Of a DNA stretch of 64,000 nucleotides, positions 46,087 to 58,625 are shown in pieces (position 1 is the first letter of the stretch; every line of letters begins with the position of its first letter). The DNA comes from Polytrichum commune. Taxonomy: Eukaryota > Streptophyta > Polytrichopsida > Polytrichales > Polytrichaceae. The notes under the pieces were generated by a model that searched no databases, was not told where the DNA came from, and saw only the letters and a program-made list of their open reading frames with translations. Position numbers and translations under genes: made by a program. The DNA is taken from contig OX485807.1 of assembly GCA_950295325.1 (NCBI GenBank), positions 37,974,440 through 38,038,439 of the forward strand, written 5' to 3'.

Positions 46087-46563
46087 TCAAATTAAAACTC
46101 TAATATGGGCGTTTGTGGAATGTGTACTTTTCATATATTCACCTAGTAAGCTCATCAGCTTTGCATTTAATCTCGAATCTATCCTCCAATCAAGGTGCTT
46201 CATTTCATGATGAAGTTTGAATATGTCGTATGGAATGAGAAAGACCCTCCCATTTGGTGTTCTTATCATGGTGAACTCCATAATTAGGGTACCCACATCC
46301 ATGATGGTAAACTCACTTTCAATTTTCGTCTTGGTGAAATCAGTTGAATACCCCATGAAAAGTGACCATAAGGGCAAACTTCCAACAAGTAAATTGGGCA
46401 CTTGGAGACAAAATTGGATTGCATGGGTTTGGATATGCCCCCAAAGACCCAAAGTTTTCAAAGATTTATACTCTCCTCTCCCCCACTTGCAAATTGCAGG
46501 TCCTTTGACCTTGCCACTTGGCATGGTCAAACCTAAAGAGTCTTGACTAGAGTCAATATCCAT
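46087..46563 (-). other. 158-codon open frame conserved with copy A, unknown
   Basis: This longer partner of 11166-11501 begins MDIDSSQDSLGLTMPSGKVKGP and keeps the shared core (PNLLVGSLPLWSLFMGYS, DIFKLHHEMKHLDW), then SRLNAKLMSLLGEYMKS. No signal peptide, membrane span or known motif is seen. The frame is uninterrupted here. It could be a decayed transposon coat or protease region, but I cannot name it. Confidence 0.4.
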
Positions 46564-47354
46564 AACATTTGCTCATCTAGACTTAGCACTTACCCTAGGC
46601 AAAGAACTTATTCAGCTTGGGCAATAGGAAAATCCGATTTCGATTCCAATATTTTAGAAGCTTTAACCTTAGTCTGCATTCTAGGTACTTGGCAATGTCA
46701 TTTACAAGAAAAATCTAGAACAAATTTTATCTAGTTCTCCTCAAAAGGGGTTACTCTCTTCAAACTTGAGCACTTTTAACTTTGCTAAAAATCCAAATGA
46801 AATGGTGATGTGTCCAATCACATGAATGCAAAAAATTAAGCTCCACTATTCTCCGTGACATTTAAATAGGGAAAAAAATTCACATTCCACTAATAGGATC
46901 CACGTACACTTCCCGGTTAAGGCTTCAATGAGAGGAAGTAACCACTCAAATTAATTATATTGCGCTCGCACCGCCTGCTTAATAGAATTAACTACACTAA
47001 ATATGATATTTAGTGTCACTTTGGTAACTTTTCAGGTGACACTTGTTATGAATAAGTGAACAAATATTGTCATGGACGATGGATGAATTCATCCACTGGT
47101 CCAAACCCATTCTAGCCTTTGTCAGCAACTTGTGATGAAACATTGTCAAGGATGATTGAAATTTGGATGCAAAATCACTTGGTAAGTGACAGTAATTGCA
47201 ACACTGTGAATGTATAATCCCCCAAATTATTTACAAGGAATGGCAGATAATGCTGGGTTAACATTCAGCGTGGGTGACACTAAACCGCAGTTTACAATGA
47301 GTATTGAGGACGACAATTAGAATTGGCGACACTAAATATCATCTTCAGTGTAAG
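46495..47354. other. Copy-B-specific filler at the tRNA-array position
   Basis: About 860 bp replaces the array found in copy A. Its second half (46970-47354) is the inverted partner of 40730-41110. No tRNA remnant was seen. Confidence 0.6.
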
Positions 47355-48115
47355 CATATGAAAGGGGGCGAATTTTGTATGCATAAGGCAATGCTTGCCA
47401 AAAGGGAAGGGAGCCCTTGCATGGAAGTTGGCTCGAATGAATGAGAAGTTGGCTTGCAAGCTGCCGGTCCAGGAGGTCCACCAAAATAGTCGAGAAATGG
47501 GGTCCATTTCTTGCCACAGACTGAACCACCACGACTGTTTGCCGGACAAAATCCACACTCCAGACTCACAAGTCGAAAACATTCAATAATCTGTTAGTAA
47601 GTCGAATTCAACTACTCATTAAAATCATTTTCTGATACAACTTGTAGTGCCGTAGTTGCACTCCAGCTGCACGACGACGTAGACTTGGCAATGCCAGTGA
47701 AGTTACACCTTGCTCAGTCGAACCCATGCCCTGAAAATTAGAGGCTGTAGCGATTGCGAACCCAGCAATCCCAAAACAATTCCGGGATCGAAATTGATCG
47801 ATTTTGAGTCGATGGAGTTGCAGTCTGCAAAGTCTGAGCCACTACTACTACTACTACTACCACTACTACTACTCATTTGAGCAGATTTTGAGCAACCCAA
47901 TTTTGTACCTCGATGTCCATCACCTCCTGAGTTGATTTTCGAGAGGCACCCGTTCTTTATATCATGTCCGAGTTCTTCTAGAGTACCTGAGAGCTTGACC
48001 GCATACTGCAGAGGTCCGTGTTGCTTGAGTCAGCTTTCAGGCTGCCAACGTCCATATCAATTAGCCCATTATCGATTTGATGGGGAGGGCGCGAAACTTG
48101 ATGATGATCACAACC

Positions 48116-48900
48116 ATGTTTGTGATGGCGGTGTGGCTACTTCTGCTGCTGCTCTGCGATGCCTCTCGAACTGACGGGATTAACGTCCCGACGGCGAAGG
48201 GTCAAATCGTGGTAGTGGATGGGCATGTCGCGGATATTAGCCCAGGTAAGTGATTGATAGAAGCGTGTGCACTTAGTACAGGTCGTGACAAGCCGACAGG
48301 TTTATGATGATTCTAGCGCGGGGTGGCAACTCTCCCCTAGTTTGAATCGCAGTTGTTTTTATACTCCTAATGTATTATTGATAGGTTGTTTCACTAAGAG
48401 GAGGAACAGGCCTGGAAAGAGGGTGTTGACAGGAATACATTCATGCGAGTTGTGTCTAGATTTAGAAAACTTTCAAGTTTGTAAAATTTAGAATCAATTT
48501 GAGAGCAATGTTTCTTATTCAAGCAGGGGTCACCTGCCAGATCCCCTAAGTGTTGAAGCTCACTTCTAGAAAGAATTATGAATATGCTTAGTCTTGAAAT
48601 TACTTATAATGTGAAAGTAACTTGAAAATAACGCTTATGCTTAGAAATGGTTCTAGAGGAGCTCCAAACAAAAGTTTTAAAGACGGTGACCCGTGCAAGT
48701 ACTACGTATACTTGCCACCCCAAGGATTTAAGTGGAGCAATTTCAGGTCACACACGTATATGAATTGGAAGTTGGAGAAGAATATGATTTTTCTAAAATC
48801 TGAAACTCAGCTAGTTGTGTTGAACATCTAGATGTATATGTATTAACTACTGCCTCTTCAGATTTGAATGGTGATCAACTGTGTTATTCAAGACTTGCAG
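48116..48900 (+). CDS. Possible small secreted-protein gene, copy B (exons 1-2)
   Basis: Exon 1 (48116-48245, 43 codons plus 1 nt) starts MFVMAVWLLLLLLCDASRTD, a clear signal-peptide pattern, and ends at cag/gtaagt as in copy A. Exon 2 (48862-48900, 39 nt) differs from copy A by one base, but its donor is gcaaca instead of gtaaca, a rarer GC donor. The MITE-like repeat sits in the intron at the same place (48315-48690), so it predates the duplication. The Pro/Ala-rich frame ends at 49557. Function unknown; the two copies differ mostly at replacement sites. Confidence 0.4.
48315..48690 (+). repeat. MITE-like element M5
   Basis: It corresponds to M4 in copy A, with the same start (ggggtggcaactctcccc) and end (aaagacggtgaccc). 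Confidence 0.6.
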
Positions 48901-49377
48901 GCAACATCTTCAGGTTTTTCAAAATAAACTGCAACATGGTGCGTTTATAACTCCACTGTTATTTGTAGTTTGCAATTAATGGGCGGTTGGTCTTGATGTA
49001 ATGAAAACTTGCAATAAGGGGGCAAGTTAAAATTGCGCTTAATATATACTTGGATTCTTTACATTCTAGAAGGACACACGTTTGAGACATTATTACCAAT
49101 TAAATTTACACACCATGAATGTTGTACTGACAATATCTACACTTATGCTAAGTTTGGATATAACCCTAAATATAGATCAAAATGAAAACATGGTATCTAT
49201 TCAAAGGAGTGTCAAGAACTGTGAAAAAAGTGACACAATTTCGGTACACCTTATCGTGGTTGGACCTTATGAGATGAGTTAATTGTTTGCAAGACGTTTA
49301 GCAGCGGATCACATGCGCTTATAATATTGTTGGATGGCTAAATGTAGTTCCAGAGATTATTATGGAGTGGTGTTACG

Positions 49378-49557
49378 ACAATGGAGCAGAGTGACGGGGT
49401 CTCCTCTTCTACTTCTCTGAATCACGATTTGTTGAGCCGGCGAATTTTACGTCGCAAGTCGCCTCCCGTTTCGTACCCTCCACCGGGCGTCAATCCCTTC
49501 GGCCGCATAGCGGCTCCGGCTCCGGCTCCGGCTCCAAGCCCAATCGCAGCTTACTAA
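49378..49557 (+). other. Pro/Ala-rich open frame, copy B
   Basis: It starts at an ATG (MEQSDGVSSSTSLNHD) and ends PPVSYPPPGVNPFGRIA then an Ala-Pro repeat and SPIAAY before TAA 49555-49557. It is the partner of 15720-15917. Confidence 0.35.
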
Positions 49558-50599
49558 ACTGAAAATACAACAATTTTAACTCATGGAGCAGATGGCAAAA
49601 TCATGATGGCGACAAAAATTATACATAACTATGCACAAACATCATCAATTTCAATCACCGGAGTGTGATCTGATCATCACTTTAGTGGTGACAGTAGCCA
49701 TGGAATCAATGTCCAATATCGCTCCCTCCAAACGATCCAAGCGTTATACTTATGAACTTTCGAAGATTGATATCCGAGGGATAATTTGTATGATTTTCAG
49801 TGAATTGAGGGCTCCAGGGGTTTAGTGTCTTAAATAGGGCAAGTTCAGGAAACTTTCAGGTATGAGATCTCTTTCTCGTATGTACAAGACAGAATTTCAC
49901 TCACAAAGAACCTGGGAGAGCAAAGTTCCCATATTATACGTAGGGGTTATCGATGTTGCTGTACAGTGGGTTTGATACGACTTCATGATTTTTTTAAAGG
50001 AATTATGTAAAGTAGAAAACTTCAAAATTGTGGTCAAATTGATCTACAGTAAGTGTAAAATGTTGTACGTAAAAGTTTTAAACTAGAAACTCTTCAATAT
50101 AAGCTCCTGAAAATTGCTTACAGGAGGGTAGTCTTCTTCCCAAGGCTGTGTTATGTTTATGTTCTCAATGCCATTTTAAAGCTTGAGAGGCAGTGTTCAG
50201 TTTTGCTTTAGAGTTTACATTTTGGGATTCCTCATGTGAAGGACAAACACAAGTTGATTGGACTCACATAAATCATATAAGTACTTACTATATGAAAAGT
50301 CGCTAGATGTAGTAATGAATCCCTGATCTTATGAATTATAATATATAAGAGGAGCTGCGGAACCCAGCTAAACAATGTGGAAGAATTCCATACTTGATCA
50401 TTCAACTGCCTGCCATTACCAATTAGTCAGATCTCCCAACAATTAATAATGTGTCTTCACACGCTTGTAGAAGTCAACAAGTGCACTTCATTTGTGGACA
50501 ACAATCCATGCAAACCGACTAGGTCATCAGGCTGTATGTACATGATCAGAATTGGGAAACATATTTCCATGTCATTATGAAACATAACAATATTCAGCC

Positions 50600-50990
50600 A
50601 TGCGGGTCGGTTCCACGATCTTGCAATATGTCAATAATATTTCGTGGCTCCCTTAAACAAAATGGGAATATTTGTTTACTATCCATACATTGCTGAACTT
50701 GAAAATTTGGGTGGAGTCATACTCTTAGTATTCTGCACGGGAATTATTGTTCATCCAAGGAATATTCATAGGAAACATTGTTCATCCCAATATTAGTTCT
50801 TGAAAATATTATTAATAAATGAAATATCATTGAAAATACCAACACTATCCACAATGTTTTTACTATACAAACTGGCATTAATTTCTTCTTGGTTTCTAAT
50901 TTTCTTCCCATGAAAGTAAGATAGTGAAAGCCCATGTCAAATGCTAAATATAGAAGAGAACACAACCATGTAGCTGAATTATGTTATGAA
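50600..50990 (+). repeat. Interspersed repeat R, copy 4
   Basis: It is inverted relative to 45070-45490 and longer than the copy at 16.6 kb, reaching the block cacaaccatg at about 50960. Confidence 0.6.
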
Positions 50991-52363
50991 GATCTGCCTA
51001 CAGAACTCATAAAAGATGACAACAGAGAAGTTTTCAAGTTATACCTTACGATTTAGGAAGGTTTGGACTCTTTTGATAATTTGAGGCACATATCTGATGA
51101 AAAGTTCAATATATGCGACATCCAAGGCATGATGAAGTAGTACTTGTTTGCTTGCAAAGCCGAACCATTTAACTTCCTACCACAAGTTATTCAATCACAC
51201 ATGATAATAATGGTGTTGTGTTCTTAGTTTTGGAAGTTTCTTGACTGTAACAATGTTACGACTATTCAAATTGGAGTTTTAATTTTTCAACTGAATATAT
51301 CCCATGCTTGGCGCTTGTGAGGAGGCTACAAAGTCACCCAAGTTTCTTTAATGCTTACACTACCACAAACAACGAGTGATGTCGGGGCTATTAAAAACCG
51401 GCTTTCTAGGTTGTCTTATTAGGAATGATGAGCCAAGTTAAGCTTTGCATAGGTTGATATGGAATTTAAGATAGTGGGTCCCAAGCACATATTTTAGGTT
51501 ATGAAATTCTCTCAAATTTTTGGAGGTGCAAAGAGGAGGTCCCAAAAATTTCACCTGACATTCCAAATACGCTCGGATACACGACGAGCTATCAATCTAT
51601 TAATAGAGAGTTAACTTTTCTCAAAGAAGAATCAAACCCATGGTTTTGTCCCTCTTTGAGGGACCTTGCACATAACTCTAACGTAGTGAAAACTTCAGTT
51701 TCCAGAATTATCAACTATGTTCATATGTGGAATTAGACTACCCCATGTTAATTTCTCGACATTGTACACTATTTCAAATGTTTATTACCACAGTGAACAA
51801 ACACATCAAATGGTTTATTTCACAACTGTCACTATAAGGGCGAATAAACAAAGTTATAAGCTTTTGTACTCTTAACTTGATCCAAGGTAATTTGCATGGA
51901 TAATCGCAAAGACAAGTTGATAACCTAATTGCGCATATCAATGTACAGGAGCTTGTAGTACTTGGGATATATATATCCCCGAAGACTCTGTTGAGGATTG
52001 CCATGGAAATTACTTAAGCTGACAAGAGTATCAAAAGCCCATCAAAGGAGCTAGAATCTAGCTAGGCCACCATGGTCCCTTAGGGACAAGTGACTTGATC
52101 AAAGTCCAAGTTCAAGACTTAAAGTATACTCGGTGATTCTGTTTGTGTTGACTTTTATGGCATTAACTCAGAAACTCCATTTCAAGAATGCACACTGAGG
52201 GCCACTTCACATGGGGTCCAAAGTCCCAAGTCCCACTATGGAGGCAAAATTCCCAATTTTTGAGCCTCAAGAAATCATTAAAATACAGATAATTATGATT
52301 AAAGACGGATCTTGATTATTTTATGCAAAAACAATCGTAGGACTTGTGCTCACACTCCACTAG
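50991..52363. other. Intergenic, nothing recognised
   Basis: AT-rich; no coding motif, RNA gene or repeat boundary recognised on either strand. Confidence 0.5.
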
Positions 52364-52477
52364 AGCTAGAGGTCCTTTGAAGTACAAATAAGATGCGTCG
52401 GCAAATGTTTGGATACTTGACAAATATAGTATGTAAAGTCTGAAGCATCATATTTGTACTTCAAAGAACCTCTAGCT
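52364..52477 (+). repeat. Hairpin with 33-nt arms (possible miRNA/siRNA precursor)
   Basis: Arm 52364-52396 pairs with arm 52445-52477 at 31 of 33 positions (one C-A and one A-A mismatch) around a 48-nt loop. The core is tttgaagtacaaat and its reverse complement. A single-locus foldback with few bulges and arms longer than 21 nt fits a young plant MIRNA gene or a small foldback transposon. Either strand could be expressed. Confidence 0.6.
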
Positions 52478-54106
52478 TTAGGAAACCAATACAACAAGAC
52501 CATGACGTTGCAACTAGACCCAACTTTCTTCTCATTGGATGATGATTTGTTGGCTCTGTCTATAGGACAAAGACTATGCATCGACTTCTATGTTTCAAGA
52601 GCAAATTTCCTAACCACTTTGCATTCACACTTGGACGTTACTTGTTCCTACTATTTTTGGTCCAGTTTATTTAACGTGGATGGTGAAAGCTTGCATACCT
52701 TTGACAACTAACCAAATAATTCAACTATTAGTTAACTAATTGCCTTTCGTAACTATAGTTTGTGATTTAACATGCCGAAAAATGTAGTTTAACTGTAGTT
52801 GTTCTAAAATGTAGTTAACTATAGTTATATACATCTAGTTAATTGTAGTTGTTCCCGAAAATGTATTGAAAAATTTTGATTGACTGTAATTGGTTATAGG
52901 TATAGTAAATAGCCATGAACTAGCATGAGCAAAGTATACAACTACAATTGTAGTCTTTCATAAGAAAGCATAGAGCCTCACAATTCTACTGCATTCTTGT
53001 TTAAAAGGTCCACAAGTTGATGCGATGTACCCCATTTTGATCCAACTTTCCTTCGCATCTTTTGCATTTCTTTTTGCAATAGGATCCCACGTCCTTTGTC
53101 ATTGCCACACTAGTTGCAATTACAACTCTATACCTTGTTCACTTACCCAATGCCTTTGTAGTAGATGTCTTCAATGTGCTCCACCTTTGCACAAAGTATA
53201 CTCCACATGAGAGAGAGAGTGGGTGGAAATGAGCCCCCATTAGGGTTTTAGGGAGGTTAATCCTCCTTCCTTAAGGGTTTCCTTACATGGACGAAATATT
53301 GAAATATTATGAGTGAAGTTAGTCCCACTAATTGGGATGATGGGATACATGTCATTCTCATTAGGAAAATAACATAAGATCTCCCTAAGGTCTATTAAAA
53401 AATTTGGCCTTTGTCGGCAGTTTTCAAAAAACTATCTCAACAAACTTTTGATTTTCTTTTGGGATATTTGTTCACGTATGTTACATATCATTTTTCTTTA
53501 AATCAATTAATAACTAGTAGGCTAAGTTTCTTTAGCCTAAGTATTAGGTTCAAAGGCCATCCTTTGTTAGTTATAATTTATTATAAATTTTACTTTTGAA
53601 AAACAAATGCCACCCTATGTTATATTCCACCCCCTTTTGGAAAATATTGGAAGTGTGCCCCCTAAGCCAAACAACCAAATCAACCTTTGTTGGAATTTTT
53701 TATTTATTTTAAAAGTGTATATTTATATACAACTTATAATACTTGAATTGTGTACTTTCAAATAGTAAGTGACACTACATATAATATGGTCATGTTCAAC
53801 ATCTATCACAACAATTTATAATGATGGTCAATTTTTTATTAGCACGTGTTCAACTGTCATTACGGAAGGTTTCATTATTGGCATCATCTCTTTAATGTAC
53901 TTTCACTTATGCATACCTTGGAGTTACCCATGTTTTGTGTTCAACTCTATCTTCTTTGCACTCTCTATGTTTGTGTTGTATCATTGACTTATTACAAAAT
54001 TAAATATCCTTTGTAATATTTTTTATATTTTTTTAAATGTTCATACTATGAATGTCAATGATAATCATATTTAAGATATCATAGGGCATGCAATGAAATT
54101 TGCATA

Positions 54107-54108
<2 letters not shown>
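52478..54108. other. Intergenic, nothing recognised
   Basis: Short frames such as 52454-52711 plus have no known domain. A tandem-like gtagttaactatagtt stretch occurs at about 52730-52860. Confidence 0.45.

Positions 54109-54149
<41 letters not shown>
54109..54149. repeat. (AT)n microsatellite
   Basis: An uninterrupted AT dinucleotide run of 41 bp, followed by atagatatag variants. Confidence 0.95.
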
Positions 54150-54151
<2 letters not shown>

Positions 54152-54418
54152 TATAGATATGCATGCCCATAGTCGTGTACATATTGTTTGTTTTTTTCTC
54201 GTTGTTCACTACTTAATGCTCATTTCTCACTACGCACAATCTAGCATTCATGTAGTTTATCCTCCACACCCTTCATTATACTGAATCCTAAAACAATTAT
54301 TCTTCATGCCAAAATACCATGGTTATAAGATACTAGTGGGCTTATTACCAAATATCTTGCCTTCCTCACCATTCACAAGTTACCGCTCATTGCTCACCGC
54401 TCACAAAATAACAATCCC

Positions 54419-55285
54419 TCTTTTGATCTTATAATTGATGATTTTCCAAAAGGCAAGCTTGTGCTTGGTCTTCCTTCTCCTCCCAATGCACTCCCTTTTG
54501 GGAACGACCAGAAGAACATTGAGGCATTGTTTGAAATTGCCTTTGCATATCTCACTGATAATGCCGTTTTGCTTTTGTATGTCCATGAGAGGAAAAGTGT
54601 TAGGAACGATGCAAAGACCTTTGCAACCTCTTATGATTTTTTTTTGTAGAAAGATTGGTGGGATTCCAACAAGTTGCTATTTTGTTTTCTAGTTGATGCA
54701 TCTTTGATGATATACACAAGACTCTATTTTATTTTCTTTCTATTACTTCTCCATTTACAATATTTGCCAACTCATATTATGAATCTACTATTCAACACTA
54801 AATGCTAGGTTATGTCTTTTAGACTCGTTGTTTTGCATCATGTTGTTCCTCCGCTCCATTCCCAAGATCGAGTTTGTTTTAATAGAAGAAAGGGCCAATG
54901 TTTGAGGTTGATGTTGAGGCTTTGGATGTATACTTCAATATGACATTGGCAAGCATGCAATTGATGAATGGGAAAGTCACATGAAGAGATGGAAAGGAGA
55001 AGGACTTTGAATCAATGCAAATCCTCATTGAGGCTTTGACAACCCTTGGATCTATTGTTTTAGATGTTTGCGATTCTACATGTTGGTAATTTTTAAATTT
55101 TTAATTTCATCATGCAATACACTTTTTTTTAAGGTGTTGTTGGTAGTTTGTGCAAATTTGTTGTATTTTTAGCCAATTCAATGGTGGGTGCATTTCTTCA
55201 TGTGTACAAATGTAGTGGCCGCTATTTAGCTACATACGAGGAGGACTTTGCATTGACAAAATGCAAGGACATTTAAAGCTTTGAA
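54419..55285 (+). pseudogene. Methyltransferase-like pseudogene
   Basis: Three pieces read in order. The first, 54419-54648, contains KGKLVLGLPSPPNALPFG followed by a helix (IEALFEIAFAYL) and a strand (NAVLLLYV), the pattern of a DPPW/NPPY catalytic loop. The second, about 54905-55090, ends TTLGSIVLDVCDST, resembling the SAM-binding glycine-rich strand. The third, about 55180-55250, is AFLHVYKCSGRYLATYEEDF, the A...GR...E.D helix-strand that follows it. Catalytic motif before SAM motif is the beta-class order. An in-frame TGA (about 54980, expected Trp) and a broken or intron-containing junction indicate decay. A host gene family is possible; the call is by pattern. Confidence 0.45.
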
Positions 55286-56339
55286 ACATGTGGTTGGACA
55301 TTGAGCTTTGTGATTTTATTTTATATATTAAATTTAGTAACTAAAAAAAACATGAGTTCTCCTCACAGTCCAAAGGTTTTGCTTATATATGCAGAGAGGC
55401 ATGCTAAGATGACAAATGGGGGACACAAACCATCAAAAGATGATACCTAAGCCGATGGAAACCCCACAAGGCACCACACAACAATGGCACAAGGAAGCAG
55501 AACTCCTAAAATTCATGATACATTCTACCATACAACATCCTACTAGACCAGAACCTACTGCTCCTAACACAACACCACATGAAAACCCACACACAAAAAT
55601 CCTCCAAACATACAAAAATTGCCTCACCCACACACCCAATCCAAGACATGAGATATCTACGCCCACCCCTACAAATAACCAACCTCGAGCTATCCACCCA
55701 TGAATGCAACCTAGAAAAGACATCCTCATAAACAAACAAACAAACAAACCAACCAAACAAATGAAGGGCGTAGAATCCTTGCATAAACAATTAGAATTAT
55801 GGGAATTACATGGCCACCATCACTACCAAAAGGATGCACTGGTTATGGAACATATTCTCCCAGACAACCTCCCATAACTAGTCAGAGAAAGAAGTGGCCA
55901 CAAAGGCCATTGCAAAAGAATGAGATCCGGGTACCATTTACATTCCAAACATGTAGGGTCTACTAGTTCCCTATCTGTAGGTTGTGATTGGTTATCTATT
56001 GTATTTGAAGGACCAGCTCCTCACCATATCAATGGATGTGTCCCTTATATTATGCATTTTGATTCCTTCGATAGATTCAATTTCTAGTCATTTACTAAAT
56101 CTTGCCTTCCAAATGTCATTATTTCTATTTTATTTTTAAAGAAAATGGTTTAATATCTGCCTCAATTTCTTATTTTAATGACATGTATTTGTGTCAAATT
56201 GGTTAGTGCAATGCATCCAAGTTGCTTTATTTCATCTAAAATCATACATGTTCAATACATTTTTGTGTTTTCTTGTTCCATATTTCAAAGCCATGTCCTT
56301 AAATAGTCTCAATATCAGGGAAAAATCCCCAATTACCAA

Positions 56340-57131
56340 ATATAATGTTACATGCCGACATCCACACAATAGTGACCATCCCACCACACACTATAAGCTA
56401 CAACCCGACACTGGAATGGCCAAAATGCTATCGATACATAGAACCATCCCTCACATCCATAATATGAATACACAAGCAATCAAACCCCACAAACACTCCG
56501 CCACATTATCAAGAAAATCCACAACATCCAAGATACCCACCCTATTAAACCCACCCCACAAACTACCACATCAAATTCTCCAACACAAGGAAAATTGCTC
56601 CCAAAGTAGTCATACCCCTCGAAACTACCCCCATGATATCAATACCAACCGAATACCACCATATCAACCCTCTCAAAATCCACTCACAACAATGCACAAA
56701 CATAGACGGATTCTTCATTTCCCCCACCAAAATTTTTGAAGGCCAGATAGAAGGCAACACTACAAGATCAACAGTATATGGCCCCAACAACAACACCCAA
56801 ATAGTAGAAGACTACCAGGCTACCAATACATCCTACGAGAAGAGTTTAATGCCATACTCATTGCCATAAAACCCATACAAACCACCCAACTGGACACACA
56901 TATATTCACAAATAACCTCAATGGTATATTTCTCATAAATAATCACATTTGACACCCGACTTTGCAACAATTGTACACCAAATATATTGGCCCCCACACT
57001 ACATACACAAAGTAAGAGCCCACACTGGCATCACCGGAAATGACATAGCAAACACGCTAGCAAACAAGGGAATGCACAAAGACAAACCCACCAACACACC
57101 CACATACACATTGCCCAACTACCACACATGA
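56340..57131 (+). pseudogene. RNase H relic of a LINE related to the 12.5-kb element
   Basis: The segment is A/C-rich and G-poor like the intact pol. It carries, across frameshifts, the DGFF counterpart of TDGSF (about 56700), a VYGPNN counterpart of IYSPKG, an IFTNNLNGIFLIN counterpart of IFTDNLNVLYLL, and HKVRAHTGITGNDIANTLA (57010-57062) matching YKVRAHVNIDGNEKADKLA. No ends or target duplication were found. A second A/C-rich block at 55416-55703 may belong to it but matches nothing in the intact element. Confidence 0.7.
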
Positions 57132-58260
57132 TGGAGCTATCTGCAACCTCCATACACTCTAAACACTTAAAATGGAAGAAACTCATGCCAATATATTAGT
57201 AAGCACACTTGAACGCCAAGTGTCAATGGTCATAAGGGGAGACTAGAAATGAAGTTTGAGACTCGTATTTTAATAAATATGGACATATTTTCATAATATG
57301 AACTTTTTGGTTGCTTCAATTCTATGTGCGGATCTGTTTATACACTTTTGATATACCAAAACTTTATGAGAGATATGTGAATCCTTAGTGATAACTTGAA
57401 TGTTTTGCTATTAAAATATGATGAAAACTATCAATATCTTTAATGATGTTAAATCTATATAAATATGTTAAGTAATGAAAATATAATGAAAATAACTACT
57501 ATAATATTACCATAAACAACTAAGCATATTCTATAAGAGAATCCTACCATATAATCCTATATATAATATGATCTTATGATAGAAATCAACATGTTACATT
57601 TATGGACTTTGGACTTAGTCCAATTTCACTTAAATATCGATTTTGATCATGAATTTAACCTAGCATATGCCTGAAAATAAGATAAGTGGCACTATTACGC
57701 ACATGACAGTAACTACCATAAACGGCACAATGGCTCTTGAACTACAAGTTCACGCCACTTAAGTCCGCCTTAGCAATTTAAAAGGAACAAGGAGAATGTT
57801 CTATATGAACTAAAGTTTGTGTAGCATGGCGAGCTCTATTTGATTTATTTAGGGTTTAGGGTGACAACAGTAAATTTGTGAGCTCGTTGTCTCTCATATT
57901 TACACATCTTCACATGCCTCTAGAAATCGGCCACCTACGTTACCTCATCATCACATGAGGTGGCAGGAATTCTGCTATGGCGATTCAAGAATTAGGTCTA
58001 ACATGCAGTCATGTCATCCTATCCCTAATTTGCAACCAAGTGGCAATCCGGTGATCTAGACAACCTAAAAGCACAAGCACATGTAAAGAAGCAAATATTT
58101 GGACATGGGCTATTGTCAGACATGAGGTACAAACCTTTTCAGGGAGCGAAAAAATTTCTGATGCATAATTAAATCAAAACAAGGCGTGTATGCCAGGAAT
58201 TAGAATCAGCAAGTCCAAGTGAATGCATCCCACCACTTGCCTGAGAACCACCAATTTCCC
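57132..58260. other. Intergenic, nothing recognised
   Basis: AT-rich with no gene, RNA or repeat boundary that I can support. Confidence 0.5.
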
Positions 58261-58280
58261 CGGGTCAGCGACTATCTGTA

Positions 58281-58625
58281 GCTGTGTAGCACTCTCTTTA
58301 GAACTTGGTTTGGAGCTGCTAAAGCATTTCTAAGCATAAGCTTTCATTTGGAGTTGATTTAGAAAGGAAATCTTCACTAGCCAGAGGGTCTAGATGGTGA
58401 CTCTTGTTTTAAGAACATTGCTTCTAATTGATTCTAAGAATGACATTTGAAAGTGCAGAGTTTTTCTAATTTTAACACAAACTGTATCAATTAATTCCTC
58501 AGGGCCCTCTCTCCATCCATGGTGCTCCCGTTGTGAAACAACACATCCACAATTCACTAGAAGTTTGATTTTAGAAACAACTGTTCTAAAGCGGAGAGAT
58601 GCCACCCCAGCCTCTAGTTGGAGAT
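58281..58625 (-). repeat. MITE-like element M1
   Basis: It begins tgtagcactctctttagaacttgg and ends gagatgccacccc on the plus strand; related to M2, M3, M4 and M5. Confidence 0.6.

Larger units (their letters stand above)
39440..50895. repeat. Segmental duplication, copy B (three blocks)
   Basis: Blocks B1 39440-40474, B2 43333-46494 and B3 47355-50895 match copy A in order and orientation. Extra sequence not in A lies at 40475-43332 and 46495-47354. Divergence is moderate, with indels of one to tens of bases, so the duplication is not recent. B1 joins the end of a truncated copia gag, suggesting that the breakpoint cut through the retrotransposon. Confidence 0.85.

Noticed and set aside
54093-54284. 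63-codon frame starting in the AT microsatellite
   Set aside because: The Ile-Tyr repeat is a translation of the (AT)n run.
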